Source: Hydrangea macrophylla
Taxonomy: Eukaryota; Streptophyta; Magnoliopsida; Cornales; Hydrangeaceae
Reading direction: 5' to 3'
Length of the DNA: 64,000 nt
Assembly: GCA_033977485.1 (NCBI GenBank)
Contig: CM066985.1
Coordinates: 76,637,045-76,701,044 of the forward strand
Part shown: positions 56,261-64,000 of the stretch, piece by piece
Position numbering within the stretch: the stretch's first letter is position 1
How the letters are laid out: each line of letters starts with the position of its first letter
The notes under the pieces: model-generated
Seen by the model: only the letters and a program-made list of their open reading frames with translations
Told to the model about the DNA's origin: nothing
Database searches by the model: none
Made by a program: the position numbers and the translations under genes

Positions 56261-57297
56261 GAGTAAGAATAAATAACCCTGAACCAGAAATCACGGTGTT
56301 AGGAATATGTTTTTTAGATTCACAGGACAATTAAATGATTGGTGGAATCAATTTCTGACTCAAAGTCAGAAAGATAAAATAACAAATGCTGTTAAAACAG
56401 AAGATAATGGAACTCCTATTTTAAATAGAAATGGGAACCCTATTCCTGATGCAGTTATTTCATTAGTTACTGCTATCACATTCCATTTTTTAGGAGATGT
56501 CTCCCAAATCATGGAAAGAGGAAGCGATTTATTAATCAATCTCAAATGTCCTACTTTAGCCCACTTTAAATGGTACAAAATGTTTTTCTATCCAGATTAA
56601 TGCTCAGAAATGATGCTAACCAAGAATTTTGGAAATAAAGATTTATTGCAGGGCTACCTACTCTTTTTGCTGAAAAGATTAGGACAAGGATAAGGCAGAA
56701 AAATAATAACCTACTTCCCTACCAATTATATACTTATGGTGAACTGGTTAGTGAAATTTGCTCAGAAGGACTAGCTTTATGTAATGACATAAAACTAAAA
56801 AGGAAATGAAAAAAGAGCAAAATTCAGGAAACAAGGAGTTAGGAGATTTCTGCAAACAATTAGGTTATGATATGGGAAATCCTGATAGGAAACCTAGAAA
56901 AAGTTTTAAGAAATAGTTTTCAAAACCTAAAACAACTAGAGGAAATTCCAAGCCAAAAGGAAAGCCTCAGCTAAAGTCAAAAGGAAAACAGAAACCTAAG
57001 AAAAAGGCTTCGGTTCCTATTTGTTTTAAATGTGGAAAACCAGGACACTACAAAAGTCAGTGTAAGGTTAAACAAAAAATAAATGCTTTGGAAATTGATG
57101 AAGATTTTAAGAATCAATTAATTTCAATAATGATTTTAAGTGAAGAAAAAGCATTAGAAGAAATGTATGGTATTTCTTTAGATAATGAAGCTGAAGATTC
57201 TATAAATGAAATCTTTGAAAAGAAGAATCAGAACAAGAAGAAGAAGGGTGTTCTGATCATTGTAAAGAAAAAAATGATTTTTATGAATCCATTTTAA
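56261..57297 (+). pseudogene. Pararetrovirus coat protein with zinc knuckle
   Basis: The ORF 56307-56600 includes FTGQLNDWWNQFLTQSQKDK and AITFHFLGDVS, typical of the coat core. Later pieces in other frames include FAEKIRTRI, YGELVSEICSEGLALC and a Lys-rich basic stretch. The knuckle CFKCGKPGHYKSQC (57022-57063) has all four metal ligands. ORF 57088-57297 follows with acidic residues. At least three frame changes and a TAG near 56918 are present. The coat protein encapsidates viral DNA. Confidence 0.82.
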
Positions 57298-57299
57298 AA

Positions 57300-58366
57300 A
57301 TGAATGGTTTATCTATTAATACCATTTCAGCTGAAGAAAAATTGATTTTACAAATTATTGACAAAATTTCTGATCTTGAAGAAAAGAAAAAGGTTATCAT
57401 GCAATATATGAGACTTGAGGAAGGAGAAAGTTCTCAAGAAAATCAAAGTTTCAAACAGAAAGAAAAGCAGAATGAAGTTTATAACTTCAAAGATGTTGTG
57501 AGTAGAGTAACCTCTAGGGCTCACAAAACAAAAGGCAATCTTCCTTCTTTAAAAGATTTACAGGAAGAAATAAATTATGTGAAAACCTCTATTCGAGATT
57601 TAAAATTAAGAATAGAAACTTTAGAACAAGAAAATTTTATTCCTGAAGAAGAATTTAATCCTCTTGATAAAGGAAAAAGAGTCAAAGAAGACGATGATAA
57701 TTATTCTGAAAACTTTATTGATGAGACAGGAATATTTTCTGTGGAAAAACTCATTTATCAAAAATGGTATGTTCAAATTTCTCTAGTCATAGGAGAAAAT
57801 TTTATTTTAGATACCATTGCCTTAGTGGATTCTGGTGCAGATATGAACTGCATAAAAAAAGGGTTAATTCCTTTTAAGTATTTTGAAAAGACTACACAGA
57901 ATCTCACAGCCGCTAATGGAAGTAGACTAGATATTAGATACAAGATTCCTAAGGCTTATGTTTGTAACAAAGGAATTTGTATCCCTACTACTTTCATTTT
58001 GGTTAAATCCCTTAATCAACCAGTTATACTGGGAACACCATTTTTATCTCATATAAGACCTTGTACAGTTACAAAAAATGGATTGTTAACTAAGTTAATG
58101 GATGATGAAGTTCTGTTTAAATTTATACATCAACCTATGGAAACAGAAATTCATGCTCTTAAAGAAATATTGTTTTTAAAGAAAAACAATTTTTCTTAAT
58201 TAAAGAAGAGTTGTATTATAAAAGAATAGAAGAGCAACTCTCACAATCTGATTTAAAAACAAAGTTTGAAAAATTCCAAAAGATGTTAGAAGACAATATA
58301 TGTTCTGAACATCCTAATGCCTTTTGGCACAGGAAGAGACATATTTGTCTCATTACCATATGAAAA
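57300..58366 (+). pseudogene. Pararetrovirus aspartic protease region
   Basis: The 299-codon ORF 57300-58199 has a Lys/Glu-rich coiled-coil N-terminal part (ISDLEEKKKVIMQYMRLEEG, LQEEINYVKTSIRDLKLRIE). It continues as a retropepsin: IALVDSGADMNCIKKGLI (DSGA motif intact, 57823-57876), LTAANGSRLDIRYKI and VILGTPFLSHIRP. The frame is lost in an A/T-rich run near 58190, and the remainder continues in another frame to the hAT insertion. The protease would cut the polyprotein. Confidence 0.85.
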
Positions 58367-59340
58367 TAGGGCTGTACAAAAAAACTGAAAAATCAGACCG
58401 AACCCGACCGAACCGGATGATAAACCGAGGTAACGGTCGGTGGCCGGGGTATAAATACCTAAAAACCAAAGTATCGGTTCGGTCACAGTTGAAAATTTTG
58501 TAAAACCGAGACCGACCGAACTTCTTCTCTCTCTAGCTGTTAGTAATATATTGATATTATTTCAATGTAAAATTTTGAATCATATGTAGTTTCTCAAGAT
58601 TACTTGAGTACTTAACTTTCCCACTACCCAACAATTGACATTTCACTTTCCAAGACTGCATGTCCCCTCACCCCATTTGGATTATTATAAAATTTTGTAA
58701 ATTAAATACTCACTTTCTCTCTCTTCTCTTTACTCCCCCTCTCTATGAGACTAACTAGCCTAAATCCACAAAGTTCATAACCAACCAAGCTCCATTGCTG
58801 CCTTTCACGCCCAGTCTAGCCACCGTCAACCACCGCGACCACGCCTCACCACCACCTCCACCAGCCACCACGTACCACCATCTTTACGTACCACGCCTCA
58901 CCACCACGCCTCACCACCACCTCCATCAACCACCACTCACCACCACCAGCCTCAGATCCCCTACCACCGCCCCACCACCACTTCCTCCAGCGAGATCCAC
59001 CACTCACCACCACACCTCGGCGACCAGGCCTCACCACCACCTCCACCAACCACCACGTATCACCGATCACCACCACCAGCCTCAAATCCACCACCACCGC
59101 CCCACCACCACCTCCTCCAGCCAAATCCACCACCACTACCGCCTCTGGTCCACCACCAGTAGCCAAATCCACCACCACCGCCTCACCCCGACCACCCAAC
59201 CAAAACCAAACTAAACCGAAACCGACCACCCCGAGCTCACCGCTAGTCAGTTTTGGTTCCCAACTAAGACACCCCGACCACTTCGGCTTAGCGGAAAATC
59301 CCCCTCCACCCCGACCGAAACCGACTGATGGACACCCCTA
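58367..59340. mobile_element. Non-autonomous hAT element 2, inside the viral polymerase gene
   Basis: Ends are TAGGGCTGTAC and the complement of TAGGGGTGTCC, with a perfect 8-bp duplication TATGAAAA (58359-58366, 59341-59348). The 974-bp interior has no transposase. It is rich in ACCGA words near both ends and in CCACCACC triplets in the right half, which generate long Pro/His or Gly/Val frames without meaning. It split protease from RT after the virus had integrated. Confidence 0.92.
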
Positions 59341-60665
59341 TATGAAAAGGACTTTGATGAGGAAAAGATTTCAACCAAAGCTCGTCCTATTCAAATGAGT
59401 AAAGAATTAATGGAATTTGTAAAAAAGAAATTCAAGGTTTATTGGATAAAAACCTTATTAGAAAAAGTAAAATCCCCATGGAGTTGTTCTGCTTTTTATG
59501 TAAACAAAAATGCAGAAATAGAAAGAGGTGCTCCTAGACTTGTTATAAATTACAAGCCTCTTAATACTGCTCTCAAGTGGATTAGGTATCCTATTCCAAA
59601 CAAAAAGGATTTACTTAATCGACTTTGCCAGTTCTCAGTGTTCTCAAAATTTGACATGAAATCAGGATACTGGAAAATTCAAGTGGTGGAGGAAGATAGG
59701 TATAAAACCGCTTTTAATGTTCCATTTGGACATTATGAGTGGAATGTTATGCCTTTTGGCCTCAAAAATGCCCTTTCAGAGTATCAAAATATTATGATTG
59801 ATATTTTTAATCTATACTCTGATTTCTGTATTGTTTATATCGATGATGTGTTAATATACTCTCCATCAATTGAAAAACATTGGAAGCATTTGGATATATT
59901 TTATAAAATAATCCAGAAAAATGGTCTTGTTGTATCAGCCAAGAAGATAAAATTATTTCAAACTAGAATCAGATTTCTTGGTCATACCATTGACAAAGAA
60001 ACAATTGTTCCTATTGATAGAGCTATAGTTTTTGCTGAAAAATTTCCCAATGAAATCAAAGACAAAACTCAACTTCAAAGGTTTTTGAGAAGTTTAAATT
60101 ACATAGTTGAGTACTACAAGAATCTTTATAAGGATTCTGCAATCTTATATGAAAGATTGAAAAAGATTCCCCCACCATGGACTTCTAAGCATACTGAAGC
60201 AGTCATAAGGATACAGGCAAAAGTTAAAGTTCTACCATGTTTATGCTTTCCTATTCCTAATGCTTTCAAAATTGTTGAAACAGATGCTTCAGACTTAGGT
60301 AATGGAGGAATTTTAAAGCAAAGAGTTAACAACTCAGAACAATTGGTCAGATTTACTTCTGGATCTTGGAAAACAGCTTAAAAGAATTACTCTACAATAA
60401 AAAAGGAGATCATAGCCATTGTTCTTTGTGTCACAAAATTTGAAGGAGATCTACTCAATCAAGAATTTCTAATAAGAGTAGATTGCCAAGCAGCAAAAGA
60501 TGTTTTAATTAAAGATGTCAAAAACATTGCCTCAAAACAAATTTTTTGCAAGATGGCAAGGAATATTGTCTGCCTTTGATTTTAAAATTGAATACGTTAA
60601 AGGAAGTTCAAATTCTCTCCCTGACTTCCTTACCCGTGAATTCTTGCAGACAAGTCATGAGACCT
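59341..60665 (+). pseudogene. Pararetrovirus reverse transcriptase and RNase H
   Basis: The frame runs from the hAT border through ORF 59395-60381 (328 codons): PWSCSAFYVNKNAEIERGAP, LVINYKPLNTALKWIRYPIP, FSKFDMKSGYWKIQV and the intact YIDD box (FCIVYIDDVLIYS near 59824-59862). RFLGHTID and RNase H start VETDASDLGNGGIL follow. A stop at 60379-60381 and a frame change near 60540 break the rest of RNase H (KKEIIAIVLCVTKFEGDLLN). Together these convert the pregenomic RNA to DNA in the living virus. Confidence 0.9.
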
Positions 60666-61700
60666 AGCTTCAGAGGATATTCTTCTTAAGGAAGAGGTAG
60701 TGGTAGACGCCCCACCTATTACCCTTATAATACTGGAAATAAAGGTAAAGATAAAGCTCAAGTTTATGCCGCACCAGAAAGGATTATATCCTATTCAGAA
60801 CCACATGACAAAGTTAATTTAACTTTGGCCGATCCTTGTTTTAAACAACAATGATGAAGCAGTTAAACTGCCTAAAGACATTACTGATCATTACTTCGAT
60901 ATTACTAATGGATGGTTTTATCCCAAGACCGCAAATGGGAATTCAAGGGAATATTATGAGAATATACTCATTGAGACCGGTTCAGTTAAAATTGAACACA
61001 AGTTCACAGGAGGCCGTCAGCCAGCCTTCTCAAAGATGTTTATTGCCAAAGTCCTCTCCTCCTACGAATGGGGATTAGAATTAACAAAAGAAAGGAAACT
61101 TTTAAAGAAGTCTCCTGAAGATTGTTTGTACTACAACTTTTATGACTACCAAAAAGCATGGGACAAAGCACTCTTACTCCAAAACTCATTGTTTAAACAC
61201 ACATGGTACTTCCAATTCAATAAGGATTTTAATTTCGATCTTCCTCAATGGTTTTATCATGGATTTTTAAACATGGTCCAGATCTTGAAATCCTTCCTCA
61301 CGAAGCTGCCTGTTGTTTCCAGATTTATAAAAATAAAAAACTACCAGGCACGAGTGATAATCCACTCTTTTACTTATTTCTAGAATTTTCCATTCCTTGG
61401 ATCCTCAAATAGGAATTTGCTCTAAAAAATTCTCCATCCCATGTTTGGACCCTTTGTAGAAAGTTTCAGGTATGGTGGTGGGCAAGATATAATAACCCAA
61501 ACCTTACTCCTGCAAGAATGGAAAAACTCTTGGACATTAAGCTTCCTTCCCCCTCAGTAAAGTCCAATGTTTCATCTCCTAATATTTCTGAGATTATATC
61601 TCAAATCAAGTTAGACTTAAAGTCTAAGTTTCCAGAGATTTCACCATTTGAGCTTAAAGCTTTGGTTAAAGAAGAATTATGTAAAAAAATTAAATTTTGA
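60661..61700 (+). pseudogene. Pararetrovirus downstream ORF (ORF2-like), plus-sense copy
   Basis: Same protein as at 50079-51250 but more broken: ORFs 60851-61078 (overlapping frame), 61036-61383 and 61518-61700. Recognisable parts are RPSFRGYS then a stop, FIAKVLSSYEWGLELTKERK, YNFYDYQKAWDKALLLQNSL, DLPQWFYHGF and MEKLLDIKLPSPSVKSN. Frameshifts lie near 60830, 61250 and 61685. Function unknown. Confidence 0.6.
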
Positions 61701-62046
61701 TTCAGATAGTGACAATGAAACTGTTCCTCTCTCTGATTCTTCAATGCCAGAAGGCCAGGGAGATCCAATAAGACTATGGTTGTGAGAAAGCAATGATGAC
61801 TATGGTTGTGAGACTCAGTTAAACCATTAATCATCATAAGGCAACAAAATACTTTTATAAAGTACAATGCAGATCATATCTTTTACTAAAGATGTTTTAT
61901 CTTTTAAAAAGAAGATGGCTCTGTCTTTGCCACATCTAAAGCAACTTTAGATAAAGAAGAATCTCTGACAGATTTCACTATTCCATAAAGTAGAATCTCT
62001 GCTAAAGTCGTAAAGCGTACAGTAGCCAATAGCTTTTATAAAAAGC
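61701..62046 (+). other. Pararetrovirus 3' sequence up to the locus border
   Basis: Non-coding viral sequence corresponding to the upstream part of the promoter (compare 49850-50078 reversed). It ends at the 20-bp repeat. Confidence 0.75.
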
Positions 62047-62066
62047 TCACAAATTTGACTATCATT
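62047..62066. repeat. 20-bp direct repeat, right border of the pararetrovirus locus
   Basis: Identical to 45600-45619. Beyond it the sequence is non-viral. Confidence 0.85.
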
Positions 62067-62393
62067 CCTTATGTCAGTATCTGATGTAATGAAGATATGA
62101 TGTGCATCATCACATTCTTACATTCGTGGATCTGGTTCTAATCCGGCCGTCTACCATGTTTCACATGAAATTAGACCAGAAGTGTATATCTCTGAAAATT
62201 ATTGGTTTGTGATACAAAGTCATAAAGATAAACATTGTAATAAAATATATTTCTAGTTGCTTGTTGATCAGTGTATTTAACCCACTTCTTACAGCCAAAC
62301 ACTATCCTATTTGCTAAAAAAAATGAAGGACAAATACATTTTACCCCTTCTGGCTAGACTCATTTTTACTTTACCTTTAATCACAATTAAGTG
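62067..62393. other. Intergenic, nothing recognised
   Basis: AT-rich without repeats or frames of interest. Confidence 0.5.
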
Positions 62394-62403
62394 ATTGTGT
62401 GTT

Positions 62404-62636
62404 TTTTTTTTTTTTTTGAACGGCAGATAAATTAATCAAATGCTGCAGAGAGCATCAGAATTACAACAAGGATCTCAAGATCATGTACCAGAACCAACAC
62501 CCACAGCAAAACAGCCAAGTCTTACAAACCCCCCCCCCCCCCCCCCAAAAAAAATAAACCAATAGAACACAAAAAGAAAGCCCACACCAAATCTCAAAGG
62601 CTACATCAACCCAAAATTAATGAAAAGAGTACATAA
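62404..62636 (-). mobile_element. Short non-LTR retroposon (5'-truncated LINE or SINE)
   Basis: A poly(T) run at its left end is the poly(A) tail of a minus-strand insertion. GAACGGCAGATAAATTAATC next to it looks like a plant LINE 3' end. A perfect 10-bp duplication ATTGTGTGTT (62394-62403, 62637-62646) flanks 233 bp. A C-run with A-run (about 62529-62556) lies inside. Confidence 0.8.
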
Positions 62637-62646
62637 ATTGTGTGTT

Positions 62647-62940
62647 AAGTGCAAAAATCATAACAGTATTAACTATTGACTTGATGAAATAACAAATAAA
62701 CCATTCATTTCGGCCATGACCATAGAAGGCGAGGTTAAGTGTTAAGTACTTTTGAACCATAAGAGGTATGAAAATGGAGCCGAGCTACAAGGGTATAAAA
62801 TATGTTTACTCTGTTAGATTTGATAGAAACTTAATAGTTCATTTAAGTTACAACCACAAAGGGTTAATTGTTAGCTTTTGAACGATAAGAGAATAAAGAG
62901 CATATACGTACGTCCAACCCAGGGAGTAAAATATATGAGC
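62647..62940. other. Intergenic sequence upstream of the hairpin MITE
   Basis: Nothing recognised. Confidence 0.5.
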
Positions 62941-63094
62941 AATTCTTGGGACACAACTTTCATACAACTTTCACACAACCTTCATAAAAGATGTGTCTAT
63001 CTCTCTCTTGTGATGTCACTGGACCCCACAGTGACACAGGAGAGAGATAGACACATCTTTTAAGACGTTGTATGAAAGTTGTGTCCCAAGAATT
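62941..63094. mobile_element. Hairpin (foldback) MITE
   Basis: Arms AATTCTTGGGACACAACTTT (left) and its complement (right, ending 63094), plus a second paired block AAAGATGTGTCTATCTCTCT / AGAGAGATAGACACATCTTT, make an almost continuous 154-bp hairpin. No clear target duplication. Confidence 0.75.
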
Positions 63095-63410
63095 ACCCAA
63101 AATATATTTAACCCAAAAAGAAAAGCAACTTAACGTAGACTTTCTGGATATATTAAAGAAAAAGAAAACAAAAAAGGGGTTGTTGTGGATACACCCTACA
63201 CGAGTGGTTACTGATATCGAATCATTCAGAAAAAGCATACTGAGATATATTTCTCCATGAGTCCATAGATTCCCACACACAAAAACAAATGACAAAATGT
63301 AAAATTCATGGTGGTTGTGTGTGAAAATGGGAGAGGGATGTACCACACACACACCAAAAAAAAAAAAAAGAATAATACAAATAATATTGGCAAATATGAG
63401 GAAGCCTTGC
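63095..63410. promoter_or_regulatory. Upstream region of the SABATH gene
   Basis: No gene. A/C-rich with an A-run at 63356-63370, directly 5' of the TATA box. Confidence 0.5.
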
Positions 63411-63418
63411 TATAAATA
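63411..63418 (+). promoter_or_regulatory. TATA box of the SABATH gene
   Basis: TTGCTATAAATAGGGAACA, about 30 bp before a likely start near 63443 and 90 bp before the ATG. Confidence 0.75.
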
Positions 63419-63445
63419 GGGAACATTCGCTGCATAATATCAACA

Positions 63446-63448
<3 letters not shown>

Positions 63449-63498
<50 letters not shown>
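63449..63498. repeat. (GA)n microsatellite in the 5' leader of the SABATH gene
   Basis: About 25 GA units end 2 bp before the ATG at 63501. Its length is likely to vary between individuals. Confidence 0.9.
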
Positions 63499-63500
<2 letters not shown>

Positions 63501-63575
63501 ATGGAAGTGATTCAAGTGCTCCACATGAATGGAGGAAACGGAAAGACAAGCTATGCAAGCAACTCGTTGGTTCAG
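63501..63575 (+). CDS. SABATH-family carboxyl methyltransferase, exon 1 (partial gene)
   Basis: The exon encodes 25 residues: MEVIQVLHMNGG, then NGKTSYASNSLVQ, followed by a splice donor (CAG|GTATGA). This is the conserved N-terminus of the SABATH family (salicylate/benzoate/jasmonate carboxyl methyltransferases and relatives), where SYAxNS begins the S-adenosylmethionine and substrate-binding part. The first intron is expected at this position, after NSLVQ. These cytosolic enzymes move a methyl group from S-adenosylmethionine to a carboxyl group of small acids, giving volatile esters. Substrate cannot be told from this exon. A TATA box 83 bp upstream and a GA-rich leader support a real transcription start. 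The rest of the gene lies beyond the window. It is the only intact-looking host exon here. Confidence 0.85.
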
Positions 63576-64000
63576 GTATGACCCTTCAATATTCATGTAA
63601 GGACATCACAAATTGTTTTTTTTTTTTTTGGGAGGAATCGGTAAGGACATTACAGTTACTTATCTGCAGGTCTTTCTATACTCTTCAGTTACATTCCTCT
63701 ACACTTACATTTTAAAACAATGTCCAATTTTTATTTTTATTTTTATTTTTTTGTTTTGTTTTATAGCATATTTCAAAGGAAACCAGTACAAGCATACACA
63801 AGTATAAAAAATGCACAAACTGTTTTTTTTTTTTGGGTAAACGTAGCACAACATAATTGGAGATCATGGAATGCACTACAAGAAATGTGACGTTTTGTAA
63901 CTTGCATACTCACTACAAATACTTTCCTTCGCGCTACATGTAAATAACTCTACTCTGTAATGGTTGCACCATATTAAATGAGAGTAAGATCTAAATTGGT
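63576..64000 (+). other. Intron 1 of the SABATH gene (incomplete)
   Basis: T-rich, no second exon of the family seen before the window ends. It has poly(T) and (TTTTTA)n runs near 63616 and 63725-63760. Confidence 0.6.

Larger units (their letters stand above)
53225..62046 (+). other. Endogenous pararetrovirus, near genome-length plus-sense copy
   Basis: The order is promoter, leader, Met-tRNA primer site, movement protein, coiled-coil region, coat protein with zinc knuckle, protease, RT, RNase H, downstream ORF, then sequence upstream of the promoter. Without the hAT insertion (58367-59340) and its duplicate 8 bp, it is about 7.8 kb, close to a whole Caulimoviridae genome. The single-polyprotein order followed by a second ORF is most like florendoviruses; genus is tentative. 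Multiple stops and frameshifts disable it. Confidence 0.85.

Noticed and set aside
58795..59229. Pro/His-rich plus-strand and Gly/Val-rich minus-strand frames of more than 120 codons
   Set aside because: They are produced by CCACCACC triplet repeats inside the non-autonomous hAT element and have no domain.

Overview
This is plant nuclear DNA, most likely from a eudicot. It is AT-rich and microsatellite-rich, and most of the 64 kb can be assigned to nested LTR retrotransposons, DNA transposons and an endogenous pararetrovirus (Caulimoviridae). The only host gene I can name is at the right edge. There, a TATA box, a (GA)n 5' leader and a 25-codon first exon ending at a GT donor match a SABATH-family carboxyl methyltransferase running off the window.

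Layout, left to right. (1) 184-9476 looks like a long minus-strand Tekay-type LTR. It is broken by a 2.8-kb solo LTR (1121-3934, TSD CCCAC) and by an internally deleted Tat-family element (4602-8505, TSD CCTTT) that keeps only gag remnants. (2) 9795-10735 is a non-autonomous hAT element (TSD GCAACATG). (3) 10915-31744 is a three-layer nest. A decayed, internally deleted Copia element holds a Tekay chromovirus (13206-31037, flanked by TGGTT). That in turn holds a 10.25-kb non-autonomous LTR element (16937-27190, TSD CTACT) with no gag or pol that I could find. Its interior carries a LOB-domain (LBD) transcription-factor-like reading frame. (4) 33097-43758 is a minus-strand Tat element (TSD ACTGT) with gag, protease, RT, two RNase H domains and integrase, all decayed. 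It also holds an antisense, apparently intron-containing gene with its own TATA box. (5) 45600-62066 is a rearranged endogenous pararetrovirus locus bounded by a perfect 20-bp direct repeat. A minus-sense partial copy, a scrambled junction segment and a nearly genome-length plus-sense copy are joined head to head. A very young Tekay-type deletion derivative (46174-49640; two almost identical LTRs around a 153-bp interior) sits in the viral leader. A second hAT element (58367-59340, TSD TATGAAAA) sits between protease and reverse transcriptase. (6) 62067-64000 is the upstream region of the SABATH gene, with a LINE/SINE-type poly(T) insertion and a 154-bp hairpin MITE.

The observations most worth following are the LBD-like frame inside a retrotransposon, the architecture and borders of the pararetrovirus locus, the antisense spliced gene of the Tat element, and the young LTR-to-LTR deletion derivative. 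Almost every coding region inside the mobile elements is interrupted by stops or frameshifts, so they are given as pseudogenes. Element borders with matching target-site duplications are the firmest calls. Lineage names rest on motif recognition, not on database searches.
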